Numbered from the stretch's first letter, positions 53,443-62,362 are shown. The stretch is 64,000 nucleotides of DNA from Flavobacterium commune (GCF_001857965.1 NZ_CP017774.1:2976001-3040000), one strand, 5' to 3'. The notes: generated by a model not told the origin, from the letters alone. Made by a program: numbers and translations.

Positions 53443-53492
53443 AAAAAAAAAGACCAGAAGGCTGTTCTGATGGGAAGCGCTACTGGTACGAT
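53443..53492 (-). ncRNA. Candidate abiF-type leader RNA with terminator
   Basis: On the minus strand, a TATATTTG -7 box (53505-53498) would start a short transcript. It reads ACCAAUCGUACCAG, then AGCGCU, UUCCCAUCAGAACAG and CCUUCUGGUC, followed by nine Us (53451-53443). CAGAA/UUCUG form a terminator stem; ACCAG (53487-53483) and CUGGU (53457-53453) form a competing outer stem. The AUG of the Abi gene follows 9 nt later. It closely resembles the abiF RNA motif I remember, but I have not aligned it. Confidence 0.6.
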
Positions 53493-53547
53493 TGGTGCAA
53501 ATATACGATGCAAAGGCAGTATTATGCAAACTTTTTAACATTTAATC

Positions 53548-54917
53548 GACACTATCCCAAAAAGTGTGTAAGTTGAAAAGTTAAGGCTTCGTTTTTATAA
53601 TCGGAGCCTTTTTTCAAATATAAGGGTAAATTGGTTTAAAACAATTCCCCAATTTTGAATAGGCATTGACCATTTTTTGGTCGCTTCTCTTAAAGCCAAA
53701 AATACCGATTTTAATACAGCATCATCTGTTGGGAACGACATTTTATTTTTAGTGTATTTTCTAATTTTTCCGTTTAAGTTCTCGATTAAATTTGTTGTAT
53801 AAATGATTTTTCTAATTTCAATTGGAAAATCAAAAAATACGGTCAATTCATCCCAGTTATCTCGCCAGGATTTAATTGCATAAGAATATTTGGATTCCCA
53901 TTTGTCTGCAAAATCGTTTAAAGCCAACTCTGCTGCTTGTTTTGTTGGAGCGTTATAAATATGTTTCATATCGGCAGTAAATTGTTTTCGATCCTTCCAA
54001 ACGACATATTTACAAGCATTTCTAATTTGATGAACCACGCAGATTTGTGTTTGAGATTCAGGGAAAACACTTCGGATTGTTTGAGTAAATCCATTTAAAT
54101 TATCGGTAGCTGTAATAAGTATATCTTCAACGCCACGGGCTTTTAAATCAGTCAAAACACTCATCCAAAAGCTACTGCTTTCATTCTTACCAAGCCACAT
54201 TCCTAAAACATCTTTTTTACCATCTCTGTTAAGCCCTACAGCTAAATAAATAGTTTTATTGATAACTTTCGAACCTTCTCTAACCTTAAAAACAATACCA
54301 TCCATCCAAACAATTAAATAAAGCTCTTCTAGTGGCCTGTTTTGCCAAGTAACTACTTCATTTGTAATTGTGTTGGTAATACGTGATATAGTCGAAGAAG
54401 ACACTTCAAAATCATATACCTCCTTGATCTGTTCTTCAATATCACTAACACTCATGCCTTTAGCATAAAGTGAGATGATGACATTTTCAATACCTTGGGC
54501 TATATTTTCTCTTTTAGGAACAAGCAGGGGATTAAAGGAAGAATCTCTGTCACGAGGAACTTTGATTTCTTGTTGACCAAAAGAGGTCTTTATTTTTTTA
54601 GTTCCGTGTCCGTTGCGATAATTACCCTTAGTGGTTTTATCGTGTTTTTCATTGTCTAAATGAGCATCAAGTTCGGCTTCGAGCATATGTTCAACAGCTC
54701 GTTTGTGCATCGTTTGAAAGAATGAGGTTAAATCTTCTGCATTCTTGAAGGATTTATAGAAATCCTTGTTGTTTAATAAGTCGTCTTTGTCAATCATAAT
54801 TATGTAAGGTTAAAAATAACAAAAAGTTATTTCCGAAAAATATTTTTGAGCTTTTTAAAGGAGCTCAAATATTTTTCAGAATAACTTTTCAACTTACACA
54901 GTTAGTGAGACACTACC
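53548..54917 (-). mobile_element. IS256-family insertion sequence, copy 1 (1370 bp)
   Basis: The element is bounded by GACACTATCCC... on the left and ...GAGACACTACC on the right. The inverted ends share TGTGTAAGTTGAAAAGTTA. The 8-bp target duplication ATTTAATC is present at 53540-53547 and 54918-54925. It contains one transposase gene on the minus strand. Copy 2 lies at 62363-63732 in the same orientation. Confidence 0.95.
53595..54797 (-). CDS. IS256 family transposase, copy 1
   Basis: This 400-aa DDE transposase has the N-terminal [17 protein letters not shown] and [34 protein letters not shown], then [18 protein letters not shown] (first Asp), [36 protein letters not shown] (second Asp), and [22 protein letters not shown] (Glu). 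It is full length and probably active. It differs from copy 2 at one residue only, Ala rather than Val (base 53932). Confidence 0.97.
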   Translation of the reverse strand: MIDKDDLLNNKDFYKSFKNAEDLTSFFQTMHKRAVEHMLEAELDAHLDNEKHDKTTKGNYRNGHGTKKIKTSFGQQEIKVPRDRDSSFNPLLVPKRENIAQGIENVIISLYAKGMSVSDIEEQIKEVYDFEVSSSTISRITNTITNEVVTWQNRPLEELYLIVWMDGIVFKVREGSKVINKTIYLAVGLNRDGKKDVLGMWLGKNESSSFWMSVLTDLKARGVEDILITATDNLNGFTQTIRSVFPESQTQICVVHQIRNACKYVVWKDRKQFTADMKHIYNAPTKQAAELALNDFADKWESKYSYAIKSWRDNWDELTVFFDFPIEIRKIIYTTNLIENLNGKIRKYTKNKMSFPTDDAVLKSVFLALREATKKWSMPIQNWGIVLNQFTLIFEKRLRL

Positions 54918-54994
54918 ATTTAATCGTAGTTGTTAACAAAATCAGCATATTAGGAGAACCTATTTTTATCATAACGATTATTTTACTATAGATT

Positions 54995-55022
54995 ATTCAC
55001 TATTGTATTTATCATAGTGAAT
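54995..55022 (-). terminator. Hairpin downstream of the HTH protein gene
   Basis: ATTCACTAT (54995-55003) pairs with ATAGTGAAT (55014-55022), 24 bp beyond the stop codon at 55046. Only a weak T-run follows, so this is a tentative terminator. Confidence 0.5.
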
Positions 55023-55045
55023 GATGCATACAATGCGTTTTTTTG

Positions 55046-56188
55046 TTATCTGTAATAGTAGTTGGTTTGTTTCGGTTTATGGAATTCTTCCCGGTCGTTG
55101 TCATTGAGTAATTCGTCTTCTCTGTTTATGAATGGGTCAAACCAATCCGCTTTTTCGTTTGCCCATTTAATCCATTCTTTTAATTCTTCTGTGAGCGTGT
55201 TTTCTTGGATAGCTTTTTGCTCCGTTGCATTAATAAAGTTTCTGTAAATTGTAGCTTTTTCAAATTTCTCTGCATCTGAAAATAGTTTTTGGGTTTTAAT
55301 AATTTCTTTTGCTTTGCGGGCTTTAAATTCTTGTTCTATTTTTAGCCTTCTCTCATTTTCTTGATGCCAAATTTCTCTTTGGATTTCGTCTTGTTTTTCT
55401 TTGACAGCTTGTAATTCTAGTTTGGCAATTATGTTAGGAATTTTATCTTCTAATTTACTAGTATTAGTATCTGTCCATTCTTTTGCTGGGTAAACATATA
55501 AACTAAGCGATAAAATATTTGAAGGATATAATTCTGTTGAATCATAATAGGTGCCTTTCACTATTTTTCTTTTCAATCTTTCTCTTAACCCAAAACCTAA
55601 CTCAATATTGTCAATTACTATTTTACTTCCTTCTTTTACAATTATTTTATGACCTCTCTTTTGTATTGCTTTTATAAAAATATCCATAAATAGTAATGCT
55701 CTTTTTATATTTTGTGGTGAAACCGTAATATTGAGAACACCAACAGAAGTGTTTAGAAGCCCCCTTATATTATGAATGTATGAAGGTTCTTTAGTTTTTA
55801 AGTCATTTTTTGCCTCAATAATTAGGGGATGTGGTTTTGTTAATTTTTCTGGAAATATAATACTGCTTTTTAGTGTGTTTTTTATTTCTGTTGTAAGTTG
55901 GTGCAATTCGTTTCCTTCACCTTTTATGACTGTTTCAGCATTTTCTCTGAAATTTAATGTAATTGAGTTTTCAACTTTATTATTTACAGGAAGCTTTTCA
56001 ATAATGACTTTTTTGTTGAATTTAATTTTTTGCCAATGGCCATTTTTTGGTAATGGAATATCGAGTTTTTTGCAAACTTTGCGTAAGCCATTATCTGAAA
56101 GATTGTATTTCTTTGCCAATTTAGATAAGGGATTTTCCCAAACTAAATCGTAAAGTTGCTGTCTTGTTAGTTTAATTTGTTCCATCAC
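55046..56188 (-). CDS. HTH-containing hypothetical protein of the defence island
   Basis: This 380-aa protein begins with an HTH-like stretch, KLTRQQLYDLVWENPLSKLAKKYNLSDNGLRKVCKKLDIPLPKNGHWQKI (about residues 5-55, shown in parts). I remember this N-terminus from many uncharacterised proteins in mobile regions of several phyla. A charged helical region (about 255-320, KEKQDEIQREIWHQENERRLKIEQEFKARKAKEI) is probably coiled coil. The C-terminus ends EWIKWANEKADWFDPF. The role is unknown. It lies 58 bp after the DUF5655 gene on the same strand and probably belongs to its operon. Confidence 0.7.
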   Translation of the reverse strand: MMEQIKLTRQQLYDLVWENPLSKLAKKYNLSDNGLRKVCKKLDIPLPKNGHWQKIKFNKKVIIEKLPVNNKVENSITLNFRENAETVIKGEGNELHQLTTEIKNTLKSSIIFPEKLTKPHPLIIEAKNDLKTKEPSYIHNIRGLLNTSVGVLNITVSPQNIKRALLFMDIFIKAIQKRGHKIIVKEGSKIVIDNIELGFGLRERLKRKIVKGTYYDSTELYPSNILSLSLYVYPAKEWTDTNTSKLEDKIPNIIAKLELQAVKEKQDEIQREIWHQENERRLKIEQEFKARKAKEIIKTQKLFSDAEKFEKATIYRNFINATEQKAIQENTLTEELKEWIKWANEKADWFDPFINREDELLNDNDREEFHKPKQTNYYYR

Positions 56189-56246
56189 TTTATTATTTAA
56201 ATAAATTCAAATAATAAAGTTAGGGATTATATTAATGATTTAATAA

Positions 56247-57155
56247 CTAGACAATAGCCTGTTTTACTAGACTCATAATATACTCTAAGTTTTCGGTGTC
56301 TTTGACAGTGACTTCATAATCACCATTACCCCAATGGCCAGTTTCAGAAACATCTTTCATCAGATTTTTAGGATCATCTAATATTCCTTTTTTAAGGTTT
56401 ATAAAGATTTTAATTCCTTTTTTGAGCGTAACAATGTCAGCAATGTTTTTGTTCTTTTTGAATGCGATATACAATTTTTTAGGAATAATTTCAATATCAT
56501 CTGTTAGGTTTAAGATGGCATTTTTAAAAGTTTCGTATAATTCAACTATTTCCTCGGGATATGAATTTAAATGGTCTTCTTCTGTATATACTTTGATTTC
56601 ATCGGTAACTGACTTTATTACACTGTTTTGTTGCGTTAATGGTTTAATGCTTTCAGCAGATTTGGTTTTTTTAATTGGGCTGATGCCGATTAAATCATTT
56701 TCATATCTTTTAATTTCCCATAATTCAATAGCAATGTCTTTAAAATTAGTAGCTAATCGTTGATTCTCTGTAAAACTAGGTGATACAAAAATCACTCTGG
56801 TTTGTGACCAATCTACTGTGGAACTGTGAATGGTTTTATGCAAGGTTTCGTTATAGCACAATACAAAATCGGCTTTGTTTTCGAGCATTAAGCTTAAATA
56901 GGTAAAACCTTGATCGACCACGCTATCATTTTTAGCTCTTTTGTATTCAATTATGATAAAAGCTTTGGATTGTGGGTCATAGCCCAAAGTGTCAATTCGT
57001 TTGCCTTTAATAACAAATTCAGACTTTACCATTTCAAGCCCCATCAATTCTATCAAATTGTTCTCAAACAAGGTTTGAATTTCTCTTTCTAATTTAAAAG
57101 GTTTTTCTTTTAATACACTTAGATTATTTGTTTTTGAAACTTGATAGAGGTTCAT
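56247..57155 (-). CDS. DUF5655-type protein with PD-(D/E)XK nuclease-like N-terminus
   Basis: This 302-aa protein has an N-terminal nuclease-like core: a helix (KLEREIQTLFENNLIELMGLEMVKSEF), then KRIDTLGYDP (Asp55), and FIIIEYKRAKN (Glu70-x-Lys72). The pattern is D-x14-ExK. The C-terminal part, VELYETFKNAILNLTDDIEIIPKKLYIAFKKNKNIADIVTLKKGIKIFINLKKG, matches DUF5655. It may cut or bind DNA ends. It is 37 bp after the DpnA-like gene on the same strand. Confidence 0.8.
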   Translation of the reverse strand: MNLYQVSKTNNLSVLKEKPFKLEREIQTLFENNLIELMGLEMVKSEFVIKGKRIDTLGYDPQSKAFIIIEYKRAKNDSVVDQGFTYLSLMLENKADFVLCYNETLHKTIHSSTVDWSQTRVIFVSPSFTENQRLATNFKDIAIELWEIKRYENDLIGISPIKKTKSAESIKPLTQQNSVIKSVTDEIKVYTEEDHLNSYPEEIVELYETFKNAILNLTDDIEIIPKKLYIAFKKNKNIADIVTLKKGIKIFINLKKGILDDPKNLMKDVSETGHWGNGDYEVTVKDTENLEYIMSLVKQAIV

Positions 57156-57192
57156 ATTAGTGAGGATAGAATTGATTTTTTAAAGTAAAGAC

Positions 57193-58476
57193 TTATATTT
57201 CTTTTAAAAAAATATTTTCAGAAAAAGTTAGTACAGGTAGATAATTTACAGATTTCAAATTAAATTCCTCCCTATATTCTTTCATCCATTTTTTGATGTT
57301 TGATTTGAGATTAACCATAGCTTCTTCTTTGAAGTTTTCTTTTAATGTAATTTCAAAATAATAATCTGTTTTTGAATCTTCCTTTCCTTTAATTTTTGAT
57401 TTGTGTTTATGTGCGATTGATTTTATTTCGCCACAATAAGCAGTTAGTTGAAATTCTTTTGATCTTCCTCCAGTATAGATGATAATTTTTTTAGCATTGT
57501 GCAAATCATAAGGAAATTCCAGAAAATTATTTTGCTTATCGGTCGAGTGAAAATAAAAAGTGTTTGTTTCAGGAAGTTTAGCCAAATCTTTACTTCTTAT
57601 ATATCCTAAGACAACACGTTCTTTAGGTTTTGGCTCAACAGTAAGATAGTTTTGGAATTGTTTTTTATTCTCAAAACCATTTATTTTTTTGCGATAACTT
57701 TCTGCGATTTGTGGATTTTCGATTTCTAGTTTTCGAGCTGTGCTCATTTCCAGAAATTCTGTTTTTAAGTCGATTCCTAGAAAACGGCGATTACATAAAT
57801 TGGCAGCAATTCCTGTCGTGGAGCTCCCTGCAAAAGGATCTAATATCCATGCATTAGGTTGTGTAGATGCCAGAATAATTCGAGTTAAAACAGCCAATGG
57901 TTTTTGCGTGGGGTGTTTACCACATGATTTTTCCCAGCCAGCAATTGCAGGTAATTTCCAAACATCTTTCATTTGTTTGTTGTCATTTAACTGCTTCATT
58001 AATTCATAATTGTAATAATGAGGTACTTTTTCTTTTTTACGAGCCCAGATGATTAACTCCGCTGAGTGGGTAAAAAAACGACATGAAAAATTAGGTGGTG
58101 GATTGTTCTTTTCCCATGTAATGACATTAAGGATTTTAAAATCTAATTCTTGTAATAATTGTCCGATAGAGAATATGTTATGATAAGTACCACTTATCCA
58201 AATGGTACCATTATCTTTTAGTTTTTCACGTACTTTAGTTAGCCAGTTACGATTGAAATCATTGATAAAGTCATACCCACCAGATTTGTCCCAATTACCT
58301 TTATTTACCGATACAATTTGACCATTTTGAATAGACAAACCATCATTAGATAAAAAATAAGGAGGATCGGCAAAAACCATATCAAATTGATGATCAATTT
58401 GTGGTAATAATTCTTTGCAATCTCCCTGTAAAAGATAAAATTTTTTGTCTTGTGATTTAAAAAAGGGTTTTATCAT
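57193..58476 (-). CDS. DpnA-like DNA adenine methyltransferase with C-terminal extension
   Basis: This 427-aa methyltransferase has motif IV DPPYFLSNDG (residues 37-46), before motif I DPFAGSSTTG (213-222), so it is of the beta class. The core, including WISGTYHNIFSIGQLL, NPPPNFSCRFFTHSAE, HYYNYELMKQLND, KQMKDVW and GKHPTQKP, closely follows the DpnA/M2.DpnII protein as I remember it, which methylates GATC and accepts single strands. About 150 extra residues (275-427) are not in DpnA and contain FYFHSTDKQNNF and GKEDSKTDYYFEIT. The start overlaps the 83-aa gene by 4 bp. Confidence 0.9.
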   Translation of the reverse strand: MIKPFFKSQDKKFYLLQGDCKELLPQIDHQFDMVFADPPYFLSNDGLSIQNGQIVSVNKGNWDKSGGYDFINDFNRNWLTKVREKLKDNGTIWISGTYHNIFSIGQLLQELDFKILNVITWEKNNPPPNFSCRFFTHSAELIIWARKKEKVPHYYNYELMKQLNDNKQMKDVWKLPAIAGWEKSCGKHPTQKPLAVLTRIILASTQPNAWILDPFAGSSTTGIAANLCNRRFLGIDLKTEFLEMSTARKLEIENPQIAESYRKKINGFENKKQFQNYLTVEPKPKERVVLGYIRSKDLAKLPETNTFYFHSTDKQNNFLEFPYDLHNAKKIIIYTGGRSKEFQLTAYCGEIKSIAHKHKSKIKGKEDSKTDYYFEITLKENFKEEAMVNLKSNIKKWMKEYREEFNLKSVNYLPVLTFSENIFLKEI

Positions 58477-58724
58477 TTAACAACGGATTTGAATTGTGAT
58501 TGAAATTCACTTAACGAATATACTATTTTTTTATCATTGAATCCTTCATCAATATCAAGCCATCTTATTAAGATATTTTCATTTTTGCAATCTACAGTTG
58601 GATCAATAGTTACTTTTAAACCCATATATTCCCATATATGATAATCGTTTGAGTTTTTAAGAAAATCAATTAAGGGTTTTATTTTAGAATTTGTTTTTTC
58701 GATTCCTCTAAAATCTATTTTCAT
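58473..58724 (-). CDS. Small 83-aa protein at the head of the methyltransferase operon
   Basis: The product is MKIDFRGIEKTNSKIKPLIDFLK... with KVTIDPTVDCKNENILIRWLDIDEGFNDKK in the middle. It has no known motif and no signal peptide. Its ATG is 20 bp past a TATATTTG -7 box (58751-58744). Its stop overlaps the DpnA-like start by 4 bp, so it is translationally coupled and is likely part of the same function. Confidence 0.75.
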   Translation of the reverse strand: MKIDFRGIEKTNSKIKPLIDFLKNSNDYHIWEYMGLKVTIDPTVDCKNENILIRWLDIDEGFNDKKIVYSLSEFQSQFKSVVK

Positions 58725-58743
58725 TTAATGAAGTTTTTATATA

Positions 58744-58793
58744 CAAATATACAGAAAAATATTCATAATCACACTTATTGTGTGTAGATTTTG
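58744..58793. promoter_or_regulatory. Divergent promoter with palindromic operator
   Basis: CACAC-TTATT-GTGTG (58770-58784) is a perfect 5-bp inverted repeat. It lies between a minus-strand -7 box TATATTTG (58751-58744) and a plus-strand TAGATTTTG-like -7 box (58785-58793). The placement is that of a C-protein operator controlling restriction and methylation genes. Confidence 0.55.
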
Positions 58794-58820
58794 TTAATTA
58801 AAAAGTTCAACTTTGAAACT

Positions 58821-59039
58821 ATGAAAGAAGAAGTCTTAATTCAATTTGGTAATAAAGTACGAGAACTCCGAATTTCTCAAAATTTATCTCAAGAAGCCCT
58901 TGCTGAAAAAAGTGGTTTGCATCGCAATTATATTGGGATGGTAGAGCGTGGAGAAAGAAATCCTTCCTTGATTAATATTCAAAAATTGGCAGATTCATTA
59001 CAGATTGAATTGTCAGAATTATTAAGATTAAACCAATAG
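58821..59039 (+). CDS. XRE-family HTH regulator (C-protein-like)
   Basis: I start at the ATG at 58821 (72 aa); the longer in-frame extension begins at a TTG in the promoter. The HTH is typical: [63 protein letters not shown] proteins of restriction-modification systems have this size and shape, and this one lies between a methyltransferase arm and an endonuclease arm. It probably times restriction after methylation. Confidence 0.88.
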   Translation: MKEEVLIQFGNKVRELRISQNLSQEALAEKSGLHRNYIGMVERGERNPSLINIQKLADSLQIELSELLRLNQ

Positions 59040-59040
59040 A

Positions 59041-59580
59041 ATGAATAAAATTGATATTACAAACTTTGCTTTTTCGAATGATAGAGCAATTTTAAGAAAA
59101 CAAATTATTACCCTTTTTTTAGATGAAACTCCAGGGACAGGAAAAGAACATTTAACAAGTCGATATTATTATATCACAAAGACATTAAATGATGGAAGAG
59201 AAGTTTATTTAAGTAGGCCAGCTCAGTTTAATAATGGTTTTGATTTTACATTAAATGTTTCTGGAATAAATTTTAATCTTGACTATTATAATGAAAAAGG
59301 TAATTTAAAAAGATCTACAACAAGACCAAGTCATGTACATATATTAGATGATTTAAGATCAAAAAAAAATGAAAATCTTGAATTGTACAATTCTTTACTA
59401 TTGCAAATTGATTTAATTTATAATTGTCAAAATCCTACCCAAATTAATTTTGCTTTTACTTCTGGATATTCAACGGAACTAATACTAGAATGTATTAAAT
59501 GGTTGTTTGTAGAGCAAGATGTGACTTATTGGAATTATTCTGGAAGAGCAATGTTTTATGGAGGTATAAAAGGAATTTAA
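59041..59580 (+). CDS. Unknown protein co-operonic with the endonuclease
   Basis: This 179-aa protein starts 1 bp after the regulator stop and stops 1 bp before the endonuclease start. Visible features are LDETPGTGKEHLTSRYYYITKTLNDGREVYLSRPAQFNNGFDF, a RPSHVHILDDL segment and a C-terminal LFVEQDVTYWNYSGRAMFYGGI. The last is a recurrent ending I remember in proteins near type II restriction genes, but I cannot name its family. It could be a specificity or helper subunit of the endonuclease; inference only. Confidence 0.7.
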   Translation: MNKIDITNFAFSNDRAILRKQIITLFLDETPGTGKEHLTSRYYYITKTLNDGREVYLSRPAQFNNGFDFTLNVSGINFNLDYYNEKGNLKRSTTRPSHVHILDDLRSKKNENLELYNSLLLQIDLIYNCQNPTQINFAFTSGYSTELILECIKWLFVEQDVTYWNYSGRAMFYGGIKGI

Positions 59581-59581
59581 A

Positions 59582-60100
59582 ATGGCAAAAAAACCAAACA
59601 CAGTTGGCGGTGGAGCTAGAACGAATCATAATGGATTGGCTTTTGAAGGAAGAACTGATTTGTTAGAAGCATTAAACCAGCACCCTGATTTTACAGTGAT
59701 GGGAAATCAAGTATTTAGAGATGGAGCTATTGTTGCGCACTACTATGAGAAACATAATTTGTACAAAGGATTTTTAGAACCTAGTGGTGTAAATTATAAA
59801 AGTATATTATCTAAGAAAATATTACCTGATGGTGCCCTATTGGTTGGAGACACAATGTATATAATAGAGAAAAAATACCAAGCAGGTTCTGGTTCTGTTG
59901 ATGAAAAACTACAAACATGTGATTTTAAGAAAAAACAATATGTAAAATTATTTACTCCTCTTAATATAAAAGTAGAATATTATTATGTTTTGAATGATTG
60001 GTTTGATAAAACTGAATATAATGATGTCTTTGAATATATTGAAAGTGTTGGATGTAAATACTTTATAGAAGAATTGCCGTTTAATGAAATAGGTTTATAA
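59582..60100 (+). CDS. PD-(D/E)XK type II restriction endonuclease-like protein
   Basis: This 172-aa protein begins VGGGARTNHNGLAFEGRTDLLEAL. Its nuclease motif is PD83-x12-E96-K97-K98 (ILPDGALLVGD, then MYIIEKKYQ), the textbook PD-D/EXK pattern, followed by SVDEKLQTCDFKKKQYVKLF. It has no signal peptide. It lies in the five-gene C-protein operon opposite a DpnA-like methyltransferase, as expected for a restriction enzyme. Recognition site is unknown; the methyltransferase relation suggests GATC, but this is inference. Confidence 0.8.
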   Translation: MAKKPNTVGGGARTNHNGLAFEGRTDLLEALNQHPDFTVMGNQVFRDGAIVAHYYEKHNLYKGFLEPSGVNYKSILSKKILPDGALLVGDTMYIIEKKYQAGSGSVDEKLQTCDFKKKQYVKLFTPLNIKVEYYYVLNDWFDKTEYNDVFEYIESVGCKYFIEELPFNEIGL

Positions 60101-60101
60101 T

Positions 60102-60932
60102 ATGGCTGAAGATAAAAAAGAGAGTAAAGATTGGAAAAAAGAGATTCTTGAATGGGCTGGAATTTCAATTATTACAGTTATAATACTTGCCATTGGAATT
60201 ACTTTATTTGCAAGATCTTGTAGTAAAATAAAAAATGAAAATGTTTATATTGATACACTTCATATATCAAAAATTAAGTATTTTGAAATTTCTCAAAAAA
60301 AAATTGACACAAATTATATAGCTTTAAACAAAGAACTAATCAACAATTTATATGTAACTACTGATAGTATAAATTCAAAAATAGTCAAAATAAATAAAGT
60401 AAGTTCTGATTTAAAAGAAATACAAAAAGAAAGTACAGAAACATTCCGGTTTTATTTAACTGTTATTGGTTTTATCTTTGCTATTGTTGGATTTTTTGGA
60501 TTTAAATCAATTTTTGATACTAGACAGGCAGCTATTGAAAGAGCAGTGTTTGATGCAAAAAATATTGCCGAATCTAAAGCAAAAGAAATTGCAGAAATTG
60601 AATCTAAAAGAATCTCTGGTGAAAAAGCCAAAGAAGTTGCAGAGGAAATTGCTAAAAGTGAATCTCAAAAAATAGCTAAATCAGAAATAAAGATATACTT
60701 TGATGATAAATTTAATGGGGAAATGACAACTAGACTAAATGAATATTATGACAATAGAGAGGAAAGAATAACTAATATTGAAGAGGAAATTGATAAGTTA
60801 AAAAGACCTGAAGCATATGGCCTACTTACAAATGATAATAAAACAACCGAATTTAATAATAAAATAATTGAAATTGAAAAAAGATATATTGATTTATTGA
60901 GTTTAGTATCGGATATAAAATCAAAACAATAA
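60102..60932 (+). CDS. Membrane protein with two TM segments and a long coiled coil
   Basis: The 276-aa product has a TM helix at about residues 15-36 (WAGISIITVIILAIGITLF) and another near 119-140 (FYLTVIGFIFAIVGFFGF). The loop between is mostly helical. After the second TM comes a coiled-coil region with near repeats (AKEIAEIESKRISGEKAKEVAEEIAKSESQKIAKSEI, shown in parts). It sits between the endonuclease and DGQHR genes at 1 bp and 10 bp spacing. A membrane anchor in a restriction operon is unusual. Confidence 0.8.
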   Translation: MAEDKKESKDWKKEILEWAGISIITVIILAIGITLFARSCSKIKNENVYIDTLHISKIKYFEISQKKIDTNYIALNKELINNLYVTTDSINSKIVKINKVSSDLKEIQKESTETFRFYLTVIGFIFAIVGFFGFKSIFDTRQAAIERAVFDAKNIAESKAKEIAEIESKRISGEKAKEVAEEIAKSESQKIAKSEIKIYFDDKFNGEMTTRLNEYYDNREERITNIEEEIDKLKRPEAYGLLTNDNKTTEFNNKIIEIEKRYIDLLSLVSDIKSKQ

Positions 60933-60942
60933 GAGAAATCAT

Positions 60943-62334
60943 ATGGGAAAGATAAAAACGAAGGCAATTCCGCTAAAATTAAATAAAATCAATCAATTTA
61001 ATGAAAAAACAAACTCTTCAAAAGGAGTATATAATGCGACTTGGAGACTAATTGATTTTATAAAATCATTAAAGTTCACACAAAGAGAGCCATTAAACTA
61101 CAATATATTCCAAGACGATGCTAATCTTTTTAATCAGGATAGTAAAAAATATCCAGAATTTAATACTGATTATTATCAAAGGCTAATTAATGATGAAAAA
61201 ACTAAAAAAGTCATTTTATTTCTAATAAAAGAATTAAAAACTGCAATATCTAATCCCAACGATTATTTAATAACGTTTCCTACATCTCTTATTTTTAGTT
61301 TATATACCAGTGAATTAAATTCAAAAGAGGAATATCTAGAATATTTAGAAGAAACAGAATTTAATGAAGATGATTTTAATGAAAATGTAGGAGTTTATAT
61401 TACAGAAAGCGAAATACTTTTACCAAATTTGAATATTTTATTAGTAGTAGATGGTCAGCATAGACTTGCAGGTTTACTAGCAATATATTACTCATTGTTA
61501 TCTGAAATTGAAGGAAACCATTTAAACAAAAAGCTAATAGATTTTGCTAGAAAATGCATAGAAAAAGAAGAATTTAACAATTATGATGAGTTAAAAATAA
61601 AAGTAGAAAATTTCGTGTTTAATTGTATGGTATTATTAGATTTTGATGTTTGGGAACAAGGAAAAGTTTTTGCCGACGTTAACTTCAATCAAAAACCTGT
61701 AAATAAATCTTTATATTATGATATTTTTGGTTCTTATCCTGATACTGAAAATAACGATTTATATATTGCACATCAGTGGGTAACATATTTAAATAACAAA
61801 TCTGGTAGCCCCTTTTGCAAAAAAATAAAGATGCTTGGAAGTGGCGAAGGTTATATTTCTCAAGCTTTTTTAGTTGAATCATTTTTCCCTTTATTAAGAA
61901 GAAATGGGGTATGGAATGTTTTTTTAAATGAATCTATTTCCAACAAAGCATTATCTGAAAGACCAATTATTTTTTTAGAAATTTATTTTGATGTTATTAA
62001 AGAACTACTCAAGGAATTTTGGCCAATAGAAGGTGATAAACCTAGTTTATATAAACACATTTTATTTAAAACTACTGGTCTAGCTGCGCTTATTAAATTA
62101 GTTGAAGATATATATCCTAAAGTTGAAAATTTTGTATACAAGGGTAATGAAAAAGAGCTTGCAGATAAGATAAAATTAGAATTTCAAAATTCCGACGGTA
62201 CTTTAAAATTTAACCCAATAAGATTATTTTCTAAAGATGGAGATTTTTCAAAGGGTGCAGGAAAAGGACTTCAAGTAAGGTTGTATAAACAATTAGCTTA
62301 TGATTTAGGTTACAGAACTTCTCCAATTATTTAA
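60943..62334 (+). CDS. DGQHR domain protein (DndB-like)
   Basis: This 463-aa protein carries LLVVDGQHRLAGLLAIYYS with D170-G-Q-H-R174, the signature of DNA-modification-associated DGQHR proteins such as DndB. It also has ADVNFNQKPVNKSLYYDIFG, which is the conserved FxxVN..q.pv..sl block of this group. In phosphorothioation systems DndB is a transcription regulator; here no dndACDE genes are visible. The gene is the last of the C-protein operon. It ends 28 bp before the second IS copy. Confidence 0.85.
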   Translation: MGKIKTKAIPLKLNKINQFNEKTNSSKGVYNATWRLIDFIKSLKFTQREPLNYNIFQDDANLFNQDSKKYPEFNTDYYQRLINDEKTKKVILFLIKELKTAISNPNDYLITFPTSLIFSLYTSELNSKEEYLEYLEETEFNEDDFNENVGVYITESEILLPNLNILLVVDGQHRLAGLLAIYYSLLSEIEGNHLNKKLIDFARKCIEKEEFNNYDELKIKVENFVFNCMVLLDFDVWEQGKVFADVNFNQKPVNKSLYYDIFGSYPDTENNDLYIAHQWVTYLNNKSGSPFCKKIKMLGSGEGYISQAFLVESFFPLLRRNGVWNVFLNESISNKALSERPIIFLEIYFDVIKELLKEFWPIEGDKPSLYKHILFKTTGLAALIKLVEDIYPKVENFVYKGNEKELADKIKLEFQNSDGTLKFNPIRLFSKDGDFSKGAGKGLQVRLYKQLAYDLGYRTSPII

Positions 62335-62362
62335 TATGGAGAAATATGTGTCTGTTTTAATT

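Noticed and set aside
60943..62334. Phosphorothioation (Dnd) system
   Set aside because: Only the DGQHR protein is DndB-like; no dndA, C, D or E gene is seen in the window.
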